Assembly: GCA_029207755.1 (NCBI GenBank)
Contig: JARCOQ010000002.1
Coordinates: forward strand, 86,330,087 to 86,394,086
Direction: 5' to 3'
DNA: 64,000 bases
DNA from: Chamaea fasciata
Lineage: Eukaryota; Chordata; Aves; Passeriformes; Sylviidae
The notes beneath the pieces are model-generated. The model did no database searches. It was not told where the DNA came from and was given only the letters and a program-made list of their open reading frames with translations. The position numbers and the translations under genes were made by a program. This document shows, one piece after another, positions 37,902 through 50,657 of this stretch; the first letter of the stretch is position 1, and every line of letters begins with the position of its first letter.

Positions 37902-39072
37902 TGGTGGTTTACAAAAATACCCATATTCATCAGCCTTTGGAGGACAAATGGCTACTTAGGGCATAGATAAACAGTCTCACATGGATAAACGCTCTTCTTA
38001 GTGTGATTTCATGAGCTTTTCTGTGCTCCTTGAAATGTGGCCATCTTCACCTGGCATGGCAGATCATCAGTGATATCTTGTACAGGTGTTTTTCCGCATT
38101 TTGCCTCCCGATTGCACTCAAAGCGAATAAATGTGTGATTGCTCTGCTTTTGGCCATCACTAGAGGGCTTCAGAGAGAGAAACCTGCTTGCCTCCCACAC
38201 CATGTCAGAAGCCAAAAGTTTCTTCTGAAACCTGATACACAGCGTTGGAGCAGAGACGTTCGGGTTATGCTACTAGGAGCTTATTGGTGTTCAGCAGGTT
38301 TTTTGCATCTTTCATTCAGGGAACTTCCTTCGTAATTTTTTTTTTTTCCCTTTTTAAGCTTCTCTTTTAATTATCTTTACAAAATGAATGGTAAAACAGG
38401 TGTGAGGCAAGTAGGGCTGGTGGGCAGCTGACACCATTTAAAGGATTTTGCAGAGCCCTGCACTTCCCTGAAGGGAAGCGACTGCAACATGCAGGTTGTC
38501 GGTGTGCATGGGCATGTGCTCCGGGCCGGCACTGTGGAGAGGTGGCCAAAACTGGACTGTGACTCTTGCATGGATGTGCACTCTGTGGTTCCTCAGAAAG
38601 GATGTTCTGCTCATGAACCAGAGGTATGAAGTAATAAGGGGTGTATTGTATGAGAGACAACTTCAGCTGGGTGTCTTGCTTTGGAAAGGCTTGCCAGCGA
38701 GTTGAAGAGCTGCCCTCAGCCAAGCCCGCTTTCAGTCAGGAAGTTTTATAGGTCATGAAAACCGGTCATGTCCTTTTTTTTTCCATCGTGCCCTGCCTTT
38801 ATATGCAGCAGCACACATGCACTGCCCTCATCCTTTGTGCTTTGGATCAGTGGCTCAGGTTAGCCCAGGAAGGCTTGTGAGTGCCTCCAGTTTCTCTGTG
38901 GTGTGGGAACACTGAAGCCCATAATGGCTGTGATTCAAAGACAAATGCTAGCTCTTTGCTACTGGTCACTTTGGCAGAAAGCCCCAGATGCTCAGAGACT
39001 GCAGATGGAGCTGTTTTGCGAAGAGTTTTTTGTTAAAGAAAAAAATAAGGCACCCACCACCTTAGAACTTCC

Positions 39073-39073
<1 letters not shown>

Positions 39074-39126
<53 letters not shown>
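39074..39126. repeat. (ATT)17 trinucleotide microsatellite
   Basis: Seventeen uninterrupted ATT units plus AT. The poly-isoleucine stretch in the overlapping open frame is a product of this repeat and not of a protein. Confidence 0.97.
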
Positions 39127-42100
39127 CAGCGGTGATAGTACTAATATTATGTTTTGCTATCTTTATAATAGCCTCCCTATTCTTCCTTTTCTTATTCTGC
39201 ACCCCCTGAACCTCACTTTTCAGTTCATAAGAGCTGGAGCACAGCTAAAAGCTTTTTGTAGTGCTGCATAATTTTTACTAAACTAGCGAAGACAAGCTTA
39301 ACCAATTTAACCATCAGTTTCTGTGAGACTTTTCTTTTTGAGTGGCTTTAGGATTTCTACATGTGCCTTTTGGAGGGACTAGGCTGCAGGAAATTGCAGA
39401 AGAGGAGCCTTCAGCCGTGACGGGCTTTGTTCAGATACCTTAGTGTGGCAGAAGCTGACCTCTGCAACACGTGGTCTTTCACTTAGCTACCTCTCTCCAG
39501 CCACAGGAGTGGTCTGATTTGCTGTGTGTGGGATTTCTGCTGCTTCCATGCTGCTTGGTAATGTTTCCAAACCAACCAGTGGATCCTTGCCTTGGTCGTG
39601 GAGCTGGAGCTGGCAGGGTTGCTGCAGCTGTCCCTTTGTGCATGACTTCATTGTCACACAGCTCTGCTCTGAGCAAATCCGGTGCCTTGAACCTTATCCT
39701 CCTGAATTTTGAAGCTCTCCAAACAATCTAGGTTTCATCTTTTGGATGTAAGTGCTTTCCCTGTCTCCCACACACATTTTGGCTGGGCTAATTGCTCTTA
39801 GTTTGGTTTCAAATCAAGTGCGATTAAGGGAAGATTTCTTCAGACTGCCACCTAATCATGTTACCAGACTAGCATAGTAAAAAGCTGTAATATCTGTTGG
39901 GGTGAATACCCTGAGCACAGAATTACAGGCCCTTTCCTGCTCATGAGTCATCTTCCCCTGAGACTCTGTAGTGATAGCATTACTTTTATTTTAACAGAAA
40001 AATCCCTGAGAAGGCGACCAATTTATTTATCTGAACAAGGGAGGCCATGTTTCTTGGTTTTTGTTGGCTTTTTTTTTTTTAACTCCAAATTTTTGTATAT
40101 ATCCTTGAGGAAGGCGCTGCTTTGGGTGTAGTTCCCATGCGGATGCTGGCTGGGCAGGCTGGGGGGCCATGCTTGGCACAGGAGATGTGGTGGCTGCTGC
40201 AGACTGGGGAAACCAAACCAACACCTTTCCCGAGGAAGATCAGATTATATAATGTATTGGGGGATTTCAGTAAAACATGTTATGCCTGCATTTATTTTAC
40301 AGTCAGGTTGCTGAGTTTCACTTTTTAACAGGGACTTGTGCTACAGGAGTGGGTTGTGTCTGTCTGAACTGCCTGCTTCAGAAAAGATCCTCCAGAGCAG
40401 CTCGCAGCAGGCTCATAACACATACACACACACCCTTTCTGTGTTGCCTCCCTCTCTGAACGTGTGGTGCCCAGCGAGTGGAATAACCGAAGCGAGCCTC
40501 TGACCACAAGCCTGAGGAAGCTGTGATACCCAGCACTGCCCCGGGGAGGGTTGCAGGAGCCTGGATGGAGTGGTGGATATGCTTCCACCCCTTCCCGGAC
40601 TATTGCAGGGCTTTTCTTTTCTGGGTGAGGTGGCCTGGGCTCTCCAGGTTCTCTTACAGGCTTTGTGGTTGATGTAGGGCCTGCCACAGGAGAGTTTGGA
40701 CTGAGTGAACCTAATTTTCTCCTCATCAGCATCCGAGTGCTGGTGCCTGACTCCCTTGTTCCTGTTTGGACTGCTTGCTGCCTGCTGTGCATGCACACCT
40801 GCAGTTTTGAGCAGCTGTCTGACCATTCAGTATTTTGGTCCCTGCAGGTCCCCTCTGCTAGTTGTGATGCCGTTGTGACAGACAAGGCAATGCTGGCAGG
40901 TTAGGGTCTGGCAGGAGCTTTTCAGCATGGGGGCAGCAGGCCAAAGAGCAGCAAAGCCTCACTGGAAGCTGGTGTTGAGGTTGGGAAGTGGACTTTGTCC
41001 CCAGACTCCTGCCCATGCTCTCAGCATTTCAGCTCAAGAGTGAGAGACTTGTGCTGGGATCTGAGCTGTTTGTTTTTAAACGGGGGAGTGAGATGCCATA
41101 GCAGCTCTGATTTTTGAAGTGAAATACCTTTTAATAAATGCTTGCCTGTTCACAGCCCAGCAGCAAAAACAAACACGTTAGCATTAGGGCTGTTTTGTAT
41201 TTTTTCCAGTCCTATTTTCTTGGCTGTTAATCAAGGTCTCTTTGTCACATTCCCAGCTAAGGGTAAAATGCAGCTGGGGTTTAACATTTGCAAGCATTTG
41301 TTGCTTTTATTTATCCTGATGGAGGCAGAAAGGCTTTTTTTCTCAGACAGGTAAATAATTACCTGGCTATCCACAGCTTCCTTGCTCAGAGAGCAGGAGC
41401 AAGAGAGAGGGGACTGTGACACCCCATTTCATAGATGGACGTGAGCATCTTGTGGCTCTGTTCATTGTTAATTCACTCCTGCAGCGCTGCTCAGCTGTGA
41501 GGTTTCCAGGCGTGCTTGGCAGCACCGACAACAAAAACATCTGGTCCAGGAATATAGCTCCCTTCTGCTGGCAGCTGCATGAAAATGATTTCGTACATTG
41601 TAGCATAGCGCCAAATGCACTTAACTTGTACACTAAAGTGCACAGCCTTTTTAGATCGTTGGCAGTGCAGGGCGATTTTAAATGCTGTGCAAAAGTCAGC
41701 GTTAATCTACCAAAGAAAATCAAAACCTCAGCAACCAATTTTATAAAGAACTTGCTTATCACACGTGCCCAGACGTGGCTCTACCTTTGTACCTGTCTAA
41801 CAGCTGTTCCTGTCTGAACACAAAGGAAAAGCCTTTTGGTTGCAGCCCTGCTTGTCATCTGTCCTCTGGGAGGGCTTGGCACAGACATGAAGGGAAATTT
41901 GCCCCTCTCAGACATCCCTGAATTCCACTCGTCAGCAGCTGCATTTGTTACTGATAGAGGTTGTCTGTCCTCTCTCTTGTTTTAGAAAGGACCTGGCAAT
42001 TGCTGAAGAAAAAAAAAATGTTAACTGTGAATCAAATAGTTTGTGTGTCTGCTGGTAAATTGTAATTTGAGTGATTGGACCTGATAATTACAGACATCAT

Positions 42101-43476
42101 CATCTTGTCAGTCAGTTGTAAATCATTTGGTAATGGATTTCCCATTTTTAAAAGAGCTGGTTTTTTGAGCAGTAGTGTATTTTAGTGGTAAAATATAATA
42201 TCCATATTCCTTCTTGCTTTGAAAACCCCTAGGGTTATAAACATGGATCTCATTCATACATGAACAAGCAAGTTGGAGAGGTCTGCTTCAGGAAAGCTGC
42301 TCTCAGCATACCTATTTCTAGTTATTTATTTTTTGTTTATTGCTACAGTGTAGCTTAGCATGATGTTGTTTTTTCACACTTAAAGCTGCTGTTACGTTGT
42401 AGGTTTTGGGAATGAAGAAAAGCAGGGAGGAGCAGAAATCCCGGGTCCAGTCTGGTATCCATCATGGGCCTGGGTTTACCTGTTGCAGAAGGAGCCCATT
42501 CCTTCCCAAGAAGTAGCAGGTGGTTTAAGGACTTGGACAGGTTTCAGTAGGTCTGTGCAGGTCTGATGCTGTCACAGCTACTGATCTGATACTAGTTTTC
42601 TGCTGTGTCATTGTTATTAGGAGCAGTTCTCACCAAAACAGAGGGAAGAGAAGGTGGAGATGATAACAAAGGGAGTAGGAGCGAGCCTCCTCCTTCTAGC
42701 TTTTTAAGCAGTCTTTTTGTGCAATGTTAGTGTAAGACACCAAGGGCATTTTCTGGAGTATTTTGGAAACTGAATTTGACAAACTTGTAGGGCTTGGTCC
42801 GGTCTCCTCCCTTCTTCTCATCCCAGCCACCCATGGTCTGTGCAGACAGTGGTTTATTCAGCCTGTTTCTCAAACACACGACAGTGGGCTGGTGTCACAG
42901 TTGTTTTTGCAATCCCTTCTGTCCCTCCTCAGGTGAGAGGAATGGGTCTTTGAACCTCTTGGGTCCTCCCTGTTGGCACTTGGCATTTTGGATTTGCAGT
43001 CCTTTCCCTGGGTAAGGCAGGGGGAAAGGCTGTGGCTTACTGACAGAGGCTGAGCAGTGACTAATATTGGACCAGAGGAGCTAAAGTGTTTAGCCTTTAG
43101 GCAAAGATTACCTGAAATTAAAACTTGTAAGTACTTGTGCTCTCACACTGTGTCATTCAATCGTGTTTGTAAGACACATGTACAGATCGGACGATTTCTT
43201 TTATTCATGGGCAATTTACATATTTTGGCTGCTTCACAAAAGAAACCTGGTGTTGAATAAGTCAGATCATGATCTCACACCAATCTTTGCTTACAAGATT
43301 TTTGGAAGCTGTAGCATAGTGCAGAATTTTGAGTTTTCCGTTTGTGGGTGTGAAACAGAGCTTAGGTTACTGGCTGCACTAAAAATGGGCATTAAGATGG
43401 ATATTCCTAGGCCAATGTCTTCCCTTCTGTGTTTGCGGATGTGATGGCTATCTGTTAGAAGTAGTTTCACCTGGCA

Positions 43477-43501
43477 GGTGTACCTTAGACAAAGGTACAC
43501 C
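43477..43501. repeat. 10-base perfect inverted repeat, 5-base loop
   Basis: Arms GGTGTACCTT (43477-43486) and AAGGTACACC (43492-43501) match perfectly. As RNA it would form a short stable stem in the intron. The arms resemble a palindromic transcription-factor half-site arrangement, but I cannot name a factor. Confidence 0.85.
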
Positions 43502-45830
43502 ACTTTAGAAAAGATGTGTTGAATCTATTCCTTCATAGTAGAAGGCTCAGTGAAGTGTATGTGACTTTATAGAAGTGGATTGGTGGGCTGCAAAGAAAAT
43601 GCAGTAATCTGAGGTTTGGGGCTTTTCTTAATGCTCATTTTCTGGCAAAATGCAGGGCTTTGTTAGTGTTGCAGACAGTTTTAAATATTTGGAAGGAAAA
43701 ATTGCTGCGCTGGCAGCATTTTAATGAGGACAGTTCCCTTAATTAAAGCATTAGAAGATTTAGGGAATGTGGACAGCTAAGGGATTAGCAATATGTTACA
43801 AAGTTCTTCCTCCTACTAGTTGATTTGGGGTCAGAAGACCAAGACCTTAATAAAACTTGTAGTCTTCCTGCAGTTGCTTGCTTGTCTAAACCATTGATGC
43901 TACCAGTGACCAAAGCCTGGATTCATTCTGTCTAATTTTAGGCACACAGTAGTTGCGCTGAAGCCTGGAGTGTAACTGACCTGGGGATCTGCAATTTAAC
44001 ATGGGAGAAAGGTGCCTGGGAGGGATAAGTGTGTCCACCTGAGGTGGTATTTGTCCTGTGGAGGAGTAAAGGTCACTGGTGGGACAACGTCTCCTGGATA
44101 TATGAAGTACTTGCTTCATGGCTACCAGCTGCTCACTGCTGGCAGTTGTGGTGGTACTTGTTTGTACTTCCCTGTGTTTTGGGTTTGTGTTTGTTTTTGG
44201 TGGGTTTGTTTGTTTTCTTTTATGGGTTTTTGTTTACTTTGGGAATATTTTTGACTTTAATATTATTTCTTAATGTATGATTGATTTTGGAGTACCATTG
44301 CAGTCTGCCCCCTCTGCTTTGCAAATATGTCTGTTTGCTTTTGGCCTAAATAACATCATGCACTGAGCAGTGCCGGCCCTTCAGGAGAGAAACGGAGGCA
44401 TGTGATAGAGTTGCTGAATTTGTCCTGTAAACTACTTCTCCAGCCTCATTTCATTTTGATAAAAGATCCTATGCGAAACGGCCCTGAGAAAAGCCCAAGT
44501 GGGATTACTTTTCTGTCCTCTCATTTGTTCTGTTCCTCTTCGGGTGTGCGTGGTTATAGCTTTTGTGTTTGTTACCCCAAACTGTTGGGATATTTTATTT
44601 GTCTTGTAGCATTTGGGTTTCCTTCAATGTATGAAATGGAAGAGGGGTTGTAAATAAATTCCTCTTCCCTGTTTATCTACAAGACTTCTTGGTCAGTGTG
44701 GGTGGGAGGCTGTATATTGAACAAATCTGTCCTGTAAGGAAATTAGCGTCTTTGTGTAATTATAGGTTTTCGCTACGTATGTTCTAGAAGAACATTAGTG
44801 TTATGCCAGTTATGCCAGAACTTCTATTTTTAATGTATTTTACTTTCTTGGCTTATATTTCTGCTAATGTAATGTCTGTGTGGCATTTGGTGCATAGGAA
44901 ATCTGCTTTCAGTCATTTCAACCTTTTGTTTCCTCTCTTCTCTCAGATGTTTGCCTTCTGCCTCCCTCTGAGTTTAAAGCTTAGTCTCAAGCCAGAACTT
45001 CAGTTTCTTGTTCAATCTCTCCAGCTGCATGAAACCTGCAGGACGCGGGAGCCTTTTACATCTCCCAGGTCCAAACTGCAGCCTGTCAGCGTCTGGACTG
45101 CACATGTGTGGAGGGACTCCTGTGTTGATCCCTTTGGGAAGGAGATCTGCCCTCCAGGTGGGAGCAGTGGAGCTTCATACTGCCCAGGGCAGAGCAGGGA
45201 CCAGGCAGTGGGCAAATGCCTTTCTTGGCTCTGTCATCCCCTGAGATGCTGCTTTCCTTGGCATCAAATGAGTGCTGAGATTGGAAGTAGAAAAGCCGTG
45301 CAACATTTTGGCATTGTGCATTGGCTTGTTTTCTCTCCAGCATCTCCTCTAATTATCTGAGCCTGGAGCTTTGTATAAAGGAGATTTCTTTCTTTCACAC
45401 ACAGGCTTAATTTCAATAGCTGCTAGGAAGGGCTTGTTCCGATCACAAGAAACCTGAGACTGGATGTGGAAATTGTATAGCAACAGGCATTTTTAGTGCA
45501 AAGAATAGTGATGAAAGTAGGGGACTAGTCCTTCCCTCTTATGAGAGCTCTGAAGATGTCAGTATAAGGCTAGCTTTTTGTGTAACTTGTAAATAATTTA
45601 GGCTTGATGAGGATGGACAGTTGAATTGTATAGCTGGAACAAATGTGCAATCTGAGCAGGAAACTTTTAAGTAGTCATGACTAGGATCAAGGAATTAGCC
45701 TTGGAAATAGTTGAAGGGATTTGCCCTTAGGAGGTTTCTCTCTTGGTTGTCTTTGGAAAAGCCTATGGCATCCCGGGATTTTACTGAGGGAGGTCAGTGG
45801 TAGTGTGGTTTCTGTGCCTTCTGAGCAGCT

Positions 45831-45888
45831 CATTCAGTGACCAGTGAAGGCACATCACTCATTCAGTGACTACCGGAGGCACATCAGG
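45831..45888. repeat. Imperfect 29-base tandem duplication
   Basis: Two copies begin with CATTCAGTGAC at 45831 and 45860 and share GGCACATCA near their ends. About five to seven positions differ, so the duplication is not recent. Confidence 0.8.
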
Positions 45889-48800
45889 CAAGAAAGAAAA
45901 TATTGTTGTCGAAGTGACTGGCAGAGGAGGTGGCTTAGGGGGGAGACAACAGACAAGTATTGTCTTCACATGGTTTTTGGCTCCTTCCTGCCTGCACGTG
46001 ACGATTCCATCTCCTTCTGCACAATGCTGCTACACAGGCTCCTTGGGGAGTGCTGGGACCCTGCTTAGGAGCTAGTCCTTCCTCATGCCTCTTTGTCCAG
46101 CTAATTTATCTGTTGCTTTATGGCTGCAGCCTCAGTGATGGCACTGTCGTGAGCAACTTGGCTCATTTGCTTTCTTGTTTCAAACAGTGCTCTTAGCGTG
46201 CAGTAGAGAGGGTGTTGTGCCAAGGGGAGACAAAGCAGCTTCTGTGTTGTGTGTGTTTGGAAGTGTTTCTCACCTGCTTGATGAAATGTTGCCACTGAAG
46301 GTAACTGAATGTGGTCATAAGGACAGCACTGTTCTGCCAGCCTGTCCTCACTGAAGTAAGGTTTTTTTGACCCTTGAAAAAGCTTCACAGCCGTCTTATG
46401 CAATTGCTATGCCTGAGCAGCATTGCTGCTTTGCTGTTCCTGGAGCATGGCTCTGTGCCCGCAGCGGCAGCAGCTCACAGGCTGGTAGGCAGCTCACAGT
46501 GACAGCATGCCTGGTTTCCAGAAAGCTCACAAATGGTAAAGCCTATGAAGGCCTTTCTCTGCATGGGCTGTGCATGTATGTGGATGAGGGGCAGAGGCTG
46601 AGGCACCCTCCCAGCAGTGGTGGGGGATGCCCACCACCCGTGCCACTGCTTGCTGGGTGGCTAGTGCTCTGTCAGCGTCACTGAGTGTGTGGCGTGATGT
46701 GTGACAGGTACCTTTCTTAAGAGGATATAGTCTGAAGGCCTTGGAAAAATCTGTGTTTCGGAAGGACTTGAAGGACAGTGCAGAGAAATTAACCTGCTGA
46801 TCCAAGGTAGGGAAGAGTATGTGGGTAAGGGGTCAGTGAAAAAGGGACCTTGCATGTGAAGTGAAACAGGCATAGAGAATGCTGGGAGTGAGAAGGTAAC
46901 ACAGGAGAGACGGGAAATAAACTTATATGAGGTCTTTAGCTTGAGGGTAACAAAGCTCAAAGGCTTGTAAAAGGCTCTCAAGAAGGATGGGGTGTAATAA
47001 GAAAGTTAAGATTTAGGAGGGATTGTATAAGGACTCGTTAAATGTTTATTGCACCTCTTGATTAAAGTCTTTTATTTTAAATGGTTTAGACTTTTCCCTC
47101 CCAAGAAGCTCTGTGTTTGGTATTTTTCCTTACAAACTGTTTTGTGTCGTATTCCCAATTCCAACAGTTCATCGTGGTGTTGGAGAGGATCGCATTTTTC
47201 CACGTTGCACTCTCCGCACTGTGAGCTGCTCTGCTTTATACAAACTTCCTACCTTGGCAGTCTCTGGCAGGGACTTACCCACTCTCCTGTATCATTTCTC
47301 CTGTGGTTTGGTTCCTCCTGAAATTACAACCGCTTTCCCGGCTTGGAGGCAGCGCCACAGCTCCCAGTTCAAGTACTGTGCTGTGCGCAATATTGGCCCA
47401 ACTCTCCTTGCCAAAACATCTCCCTCATGTGTGAGAACTTTATTAACGAGCGTATATTTATGGATTCCAGCAGCAGAAAAGGTCACCTATTGTGCTAGGG
47501 TCTCTTCAGACTTTCTCTGTCCTGGACAGATTCTGCTCCAAATGGATGCTGGCCAGGTTTGGGGTGCAAAGAGGAGGGAGGTTGTGACACTCAAGCAAAA
47601 TTTGCAGAAGTTGGTGTTGTGATTTGATTTATCCAGGAAGATTTTTGTTTGTGGTTTTGGTGTCTTTTAGGACTTTTTTTTTTTTTTTAATGTGAGTGGA
47701 AGGCAGAAATGAAAAGTGAGAGGAAGTAGAAAAGAAAATAAACTGAGTTTCTTTTGAACTAATGTTTTTCTTCAACTTGTCAGGGGCAGATGATAAAAGA
47801 AAGGGCAAGTTATTATCATTTTGATGCCTTTGAAGGCAGACTGGTTTACTTTCCACAGCTCTGGGGATCCGTGGGTTAGCAGTGCCTTTTTACTCCCAGT
47901 GCTGGGTTGAGGCTGCTGCCTGCCCCTCTCTACACAGATCCCAGCTCTGCCGTGATCTCAAGATTCCCAAACTCCAGGAGCTCCCACCAGAGCCTGTGAT
48001 TCTCAGGAACTCAGTTTGCTCTCAAACCCCGGGCAGAGTATTGCCAGCTGCCATTCTCCAGGCAGGACAGCTCCATGGGTACAGACAGGCAAAGCTTTGT
48101 GAGCAGTACTGGGAAAGCAAAGGAAAGGAGATTTGAAGGCTTCCCTCACTCCATCCCATTTTGCTGGTGTGTTTGACTTTCCACTGTTTGGTAGTGATAT
48201 TAATTCTTAAAACCCTTGGTTGTAGCTTAAAATGACTGGATGCCATTTGTGTGGGGAGAGTCGAGATTTGTCACTGTCTCATTTCTTAAATCAAAAAGCA
48301 AAGTTACTGAAGGGACCAATTTGTATTCTGCTTCACACTGATTTAGGGCAGCATATAAATCATCTGGTAGGGTAAGTAAACTTGCTCTCTCTTTATCACA
48401 GAATATTGTCTTACTTTATCCTTGCTGGACTGTGTTTTCTCATTCGCATTTCCCCTCGTCTTATTACTAGGGTAAATAAAACCTTTGGAAAAAGTCCCAA
48501 GTTTCTCCTCCTCGAGCTGGCAGAATAAATATCCAGCCAAGGCAGTGGTCAGACAGATTTTCCAGGTGGGGGAGTTTGGATGGAAAGTCACCACTTACAT
48601 GCCCTGGGACATGCTTTTGCTCCACCTTGGGGAGGTTTGGGGTTTTTTAAAATTCAGCTCCTGATACAATTTAATTTAATTGTGCTGTAGAGCTTGGGAA
48701 ACAGTGTTATTTCCCCCTTACTCCTCCAGGTGTGTTTCTCAGAGACAGTTTCTCGCAGGGGTCTCATACCTATTTTAGTGCTGGAACAGCTCAGGACTGT

Positions 48801-50623
48801 TGTGCTTGGTCTCCTGAGGCATGTAGACAATGATGTTAAGGGACAGACTTGTAGTGATTTTTCTTTTCCTTTTAGTTCTATTTTCTGTACCTCAAAAATG
48901 TCCAGCAAAATGCTTCTGAATTCCTTGCCTTCTAAAAATTTCCTTAAATAAGCAGTGTTTCCTTTCGATAATGATGCATTACTGTTATTGAAAGAAAATA
49001 GGGTGGTGTGTTACCTTTGGAAAAGAGCTGATAATCTTCCTACATGGATTTGCACTAGTAGCATTTTTTGACTGTGAGTTTCTCTAGTGGCAACCACGGT
49101 CAGATACTTAAATCCTTGCAATTTTGTAAATACTGAAGTAATAAAAACAAGTCATTGATTTGCCATCTGCATGCAGAAAACCCCACAGTGATGTTTAGTG
49201 TGCAGTGATGAATAGAAGAGCAAGGTATGCTGAGCTTTGTGGTGGAGGAGTAAGCAAGCTGATCAGGTGCTGCTGGGTAGGCTGAGAGGTAACACACCTG
49301 GGTTTATTTTTAGTGTGCTAATTCAAATGGTTAAAAATTATCTGAATGTACCTAGGTGGATTTCTGTGTGGGAGTCATATGCAGGTTTTAATCTTACAGG
49401 CAAGATTATTTTGGTAAAAGAGTGTTGCAGTTAGAAACCCCTAGGGATGCTGGCACGTCCATTTAGTCTCTGAAGGGAAACACGTGAAAAGAGAGAGGAG
49501 AGCTGCTCCAAGCTTGATTTAACCACGTGAGTCTTGCAAAAGTATAGCTTACTGCAAAAATTACTGGTAATCAGACATGCTGTCACAAACAGACAGTGAA
49601 TGTATAAGTATAAAACACTTCCACCAGCTCCATCAGGGGGAAGACAAAGAGAGTTTCAATGGGAGTTTGTATTCACAGATAATGGCTTAAAGTGGTAATT
49701 GATGCCAGCTGCATAAAATCACTAGGAAGGGCTCACCAGCTGCCTCTCTCCTTCAAGAAAAAAGGATGTACTTTTGTATTACTTTATGAGAATGACAGTC
49801 TCTTGCCTCAATCAGTTTTAATTTTCTGCTCGTGATACCCTTCGCTCTGCAAATGGAGGGACTGTTGGTGGTGGTGCAGTACATGAGTTGTCTGGAGGAG
49901 GTGACAGACTTTCCTTTTCTGAGGCTGGGTCACATGTCCAAATCCCAGGACGGCTGCCAGAACACCCTGGTCTCCTCAGGGGGATCCCTGCTGCAGGCTG
50001 CAGTGCACCCTCCCTGAGGCACGTGTGTCTGTAAGGAGATCTGTGAGGAAACGGCCTTATCCGGTGAGATTTTTGGGTGGGATTTATCTCACCCTGATGC
50101 AAGACCATCTGCAAGATTGGTGTCTGGATCTTGGCTAATGACCTCACCCTCCTTTTGTAGTTAGTGGGGAGAAGTAAACACTGGTAGGGCGCACATTGTT
50201 TGGCCTCTTTCAGATGTCCACGTTAGGATGAAATGACCTGTACCCTGGAAAAAAAAAAAAAAGAATGCTCCTGATTCTGGAACAGAAAAATTTTGGTCTG
50301 GCCAACTTATTTTTTTTTAAATTTCCTTTTCTTTAAGTCGTCCACCAATTGCTGTACCACACTGGTGCTTCGGCCTTTTCTGTGCTGATTAATCCTCATA
50401 ATAGTTCCTGTCGCCACAAAGTCTTCAGGACTCATTGCCAGGGAGTTATCGATCCACACTGAGTAAGTGGAGTCTTCCAAAGCCTGGCAAAAATGACTGA
50501 ATTATTACTGTAGACTGGATTTTGTACTGGATTGAACTGTAGGCGAGGTGCTGTTTATGTTGTGGACAAGTGCTTGAAGGTGGCTGAAATGTGAATGTAG
50601 GACCATTGTTGGCTGTAGTTCAG

Positions 50624-50657
50624 GGAGATATTGCTGCAGGGGAGATATTGCTGCAGG
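50624..50657. repeat. Perfect 17-base tandem duplication
   Basis: GGAGATATTGCTGCAGG occurs twice head to tail (50624-50640 and 50641-50657) without differences, which suggests a recent slippage event. Confidence 0.92.

Noticed and set aside
38903..39271. Poly-isoleucine protein
   Set aside because: This is a translation of the ATT microsatellite.
40325..40885. 186-codon minus-strand open frame
   Set aside because: No domain, no convincing exon borders, several overlapping frames on both strands, and a length expected about once by chance in this much DNA.
44803..45360. 185-codon plus-strand open frame with a hydrophobic N-terminus
   Set aside because: The hydrophobic start comes from T-rich sequence. 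No family resemblance is seen, and the frame is shadowed by others on both strands.
47113..47622. 169-codon plus-strand open frame
   Set aside because: No recognisable motif and no sign of codon structure; treated as a chance frame in an intron.
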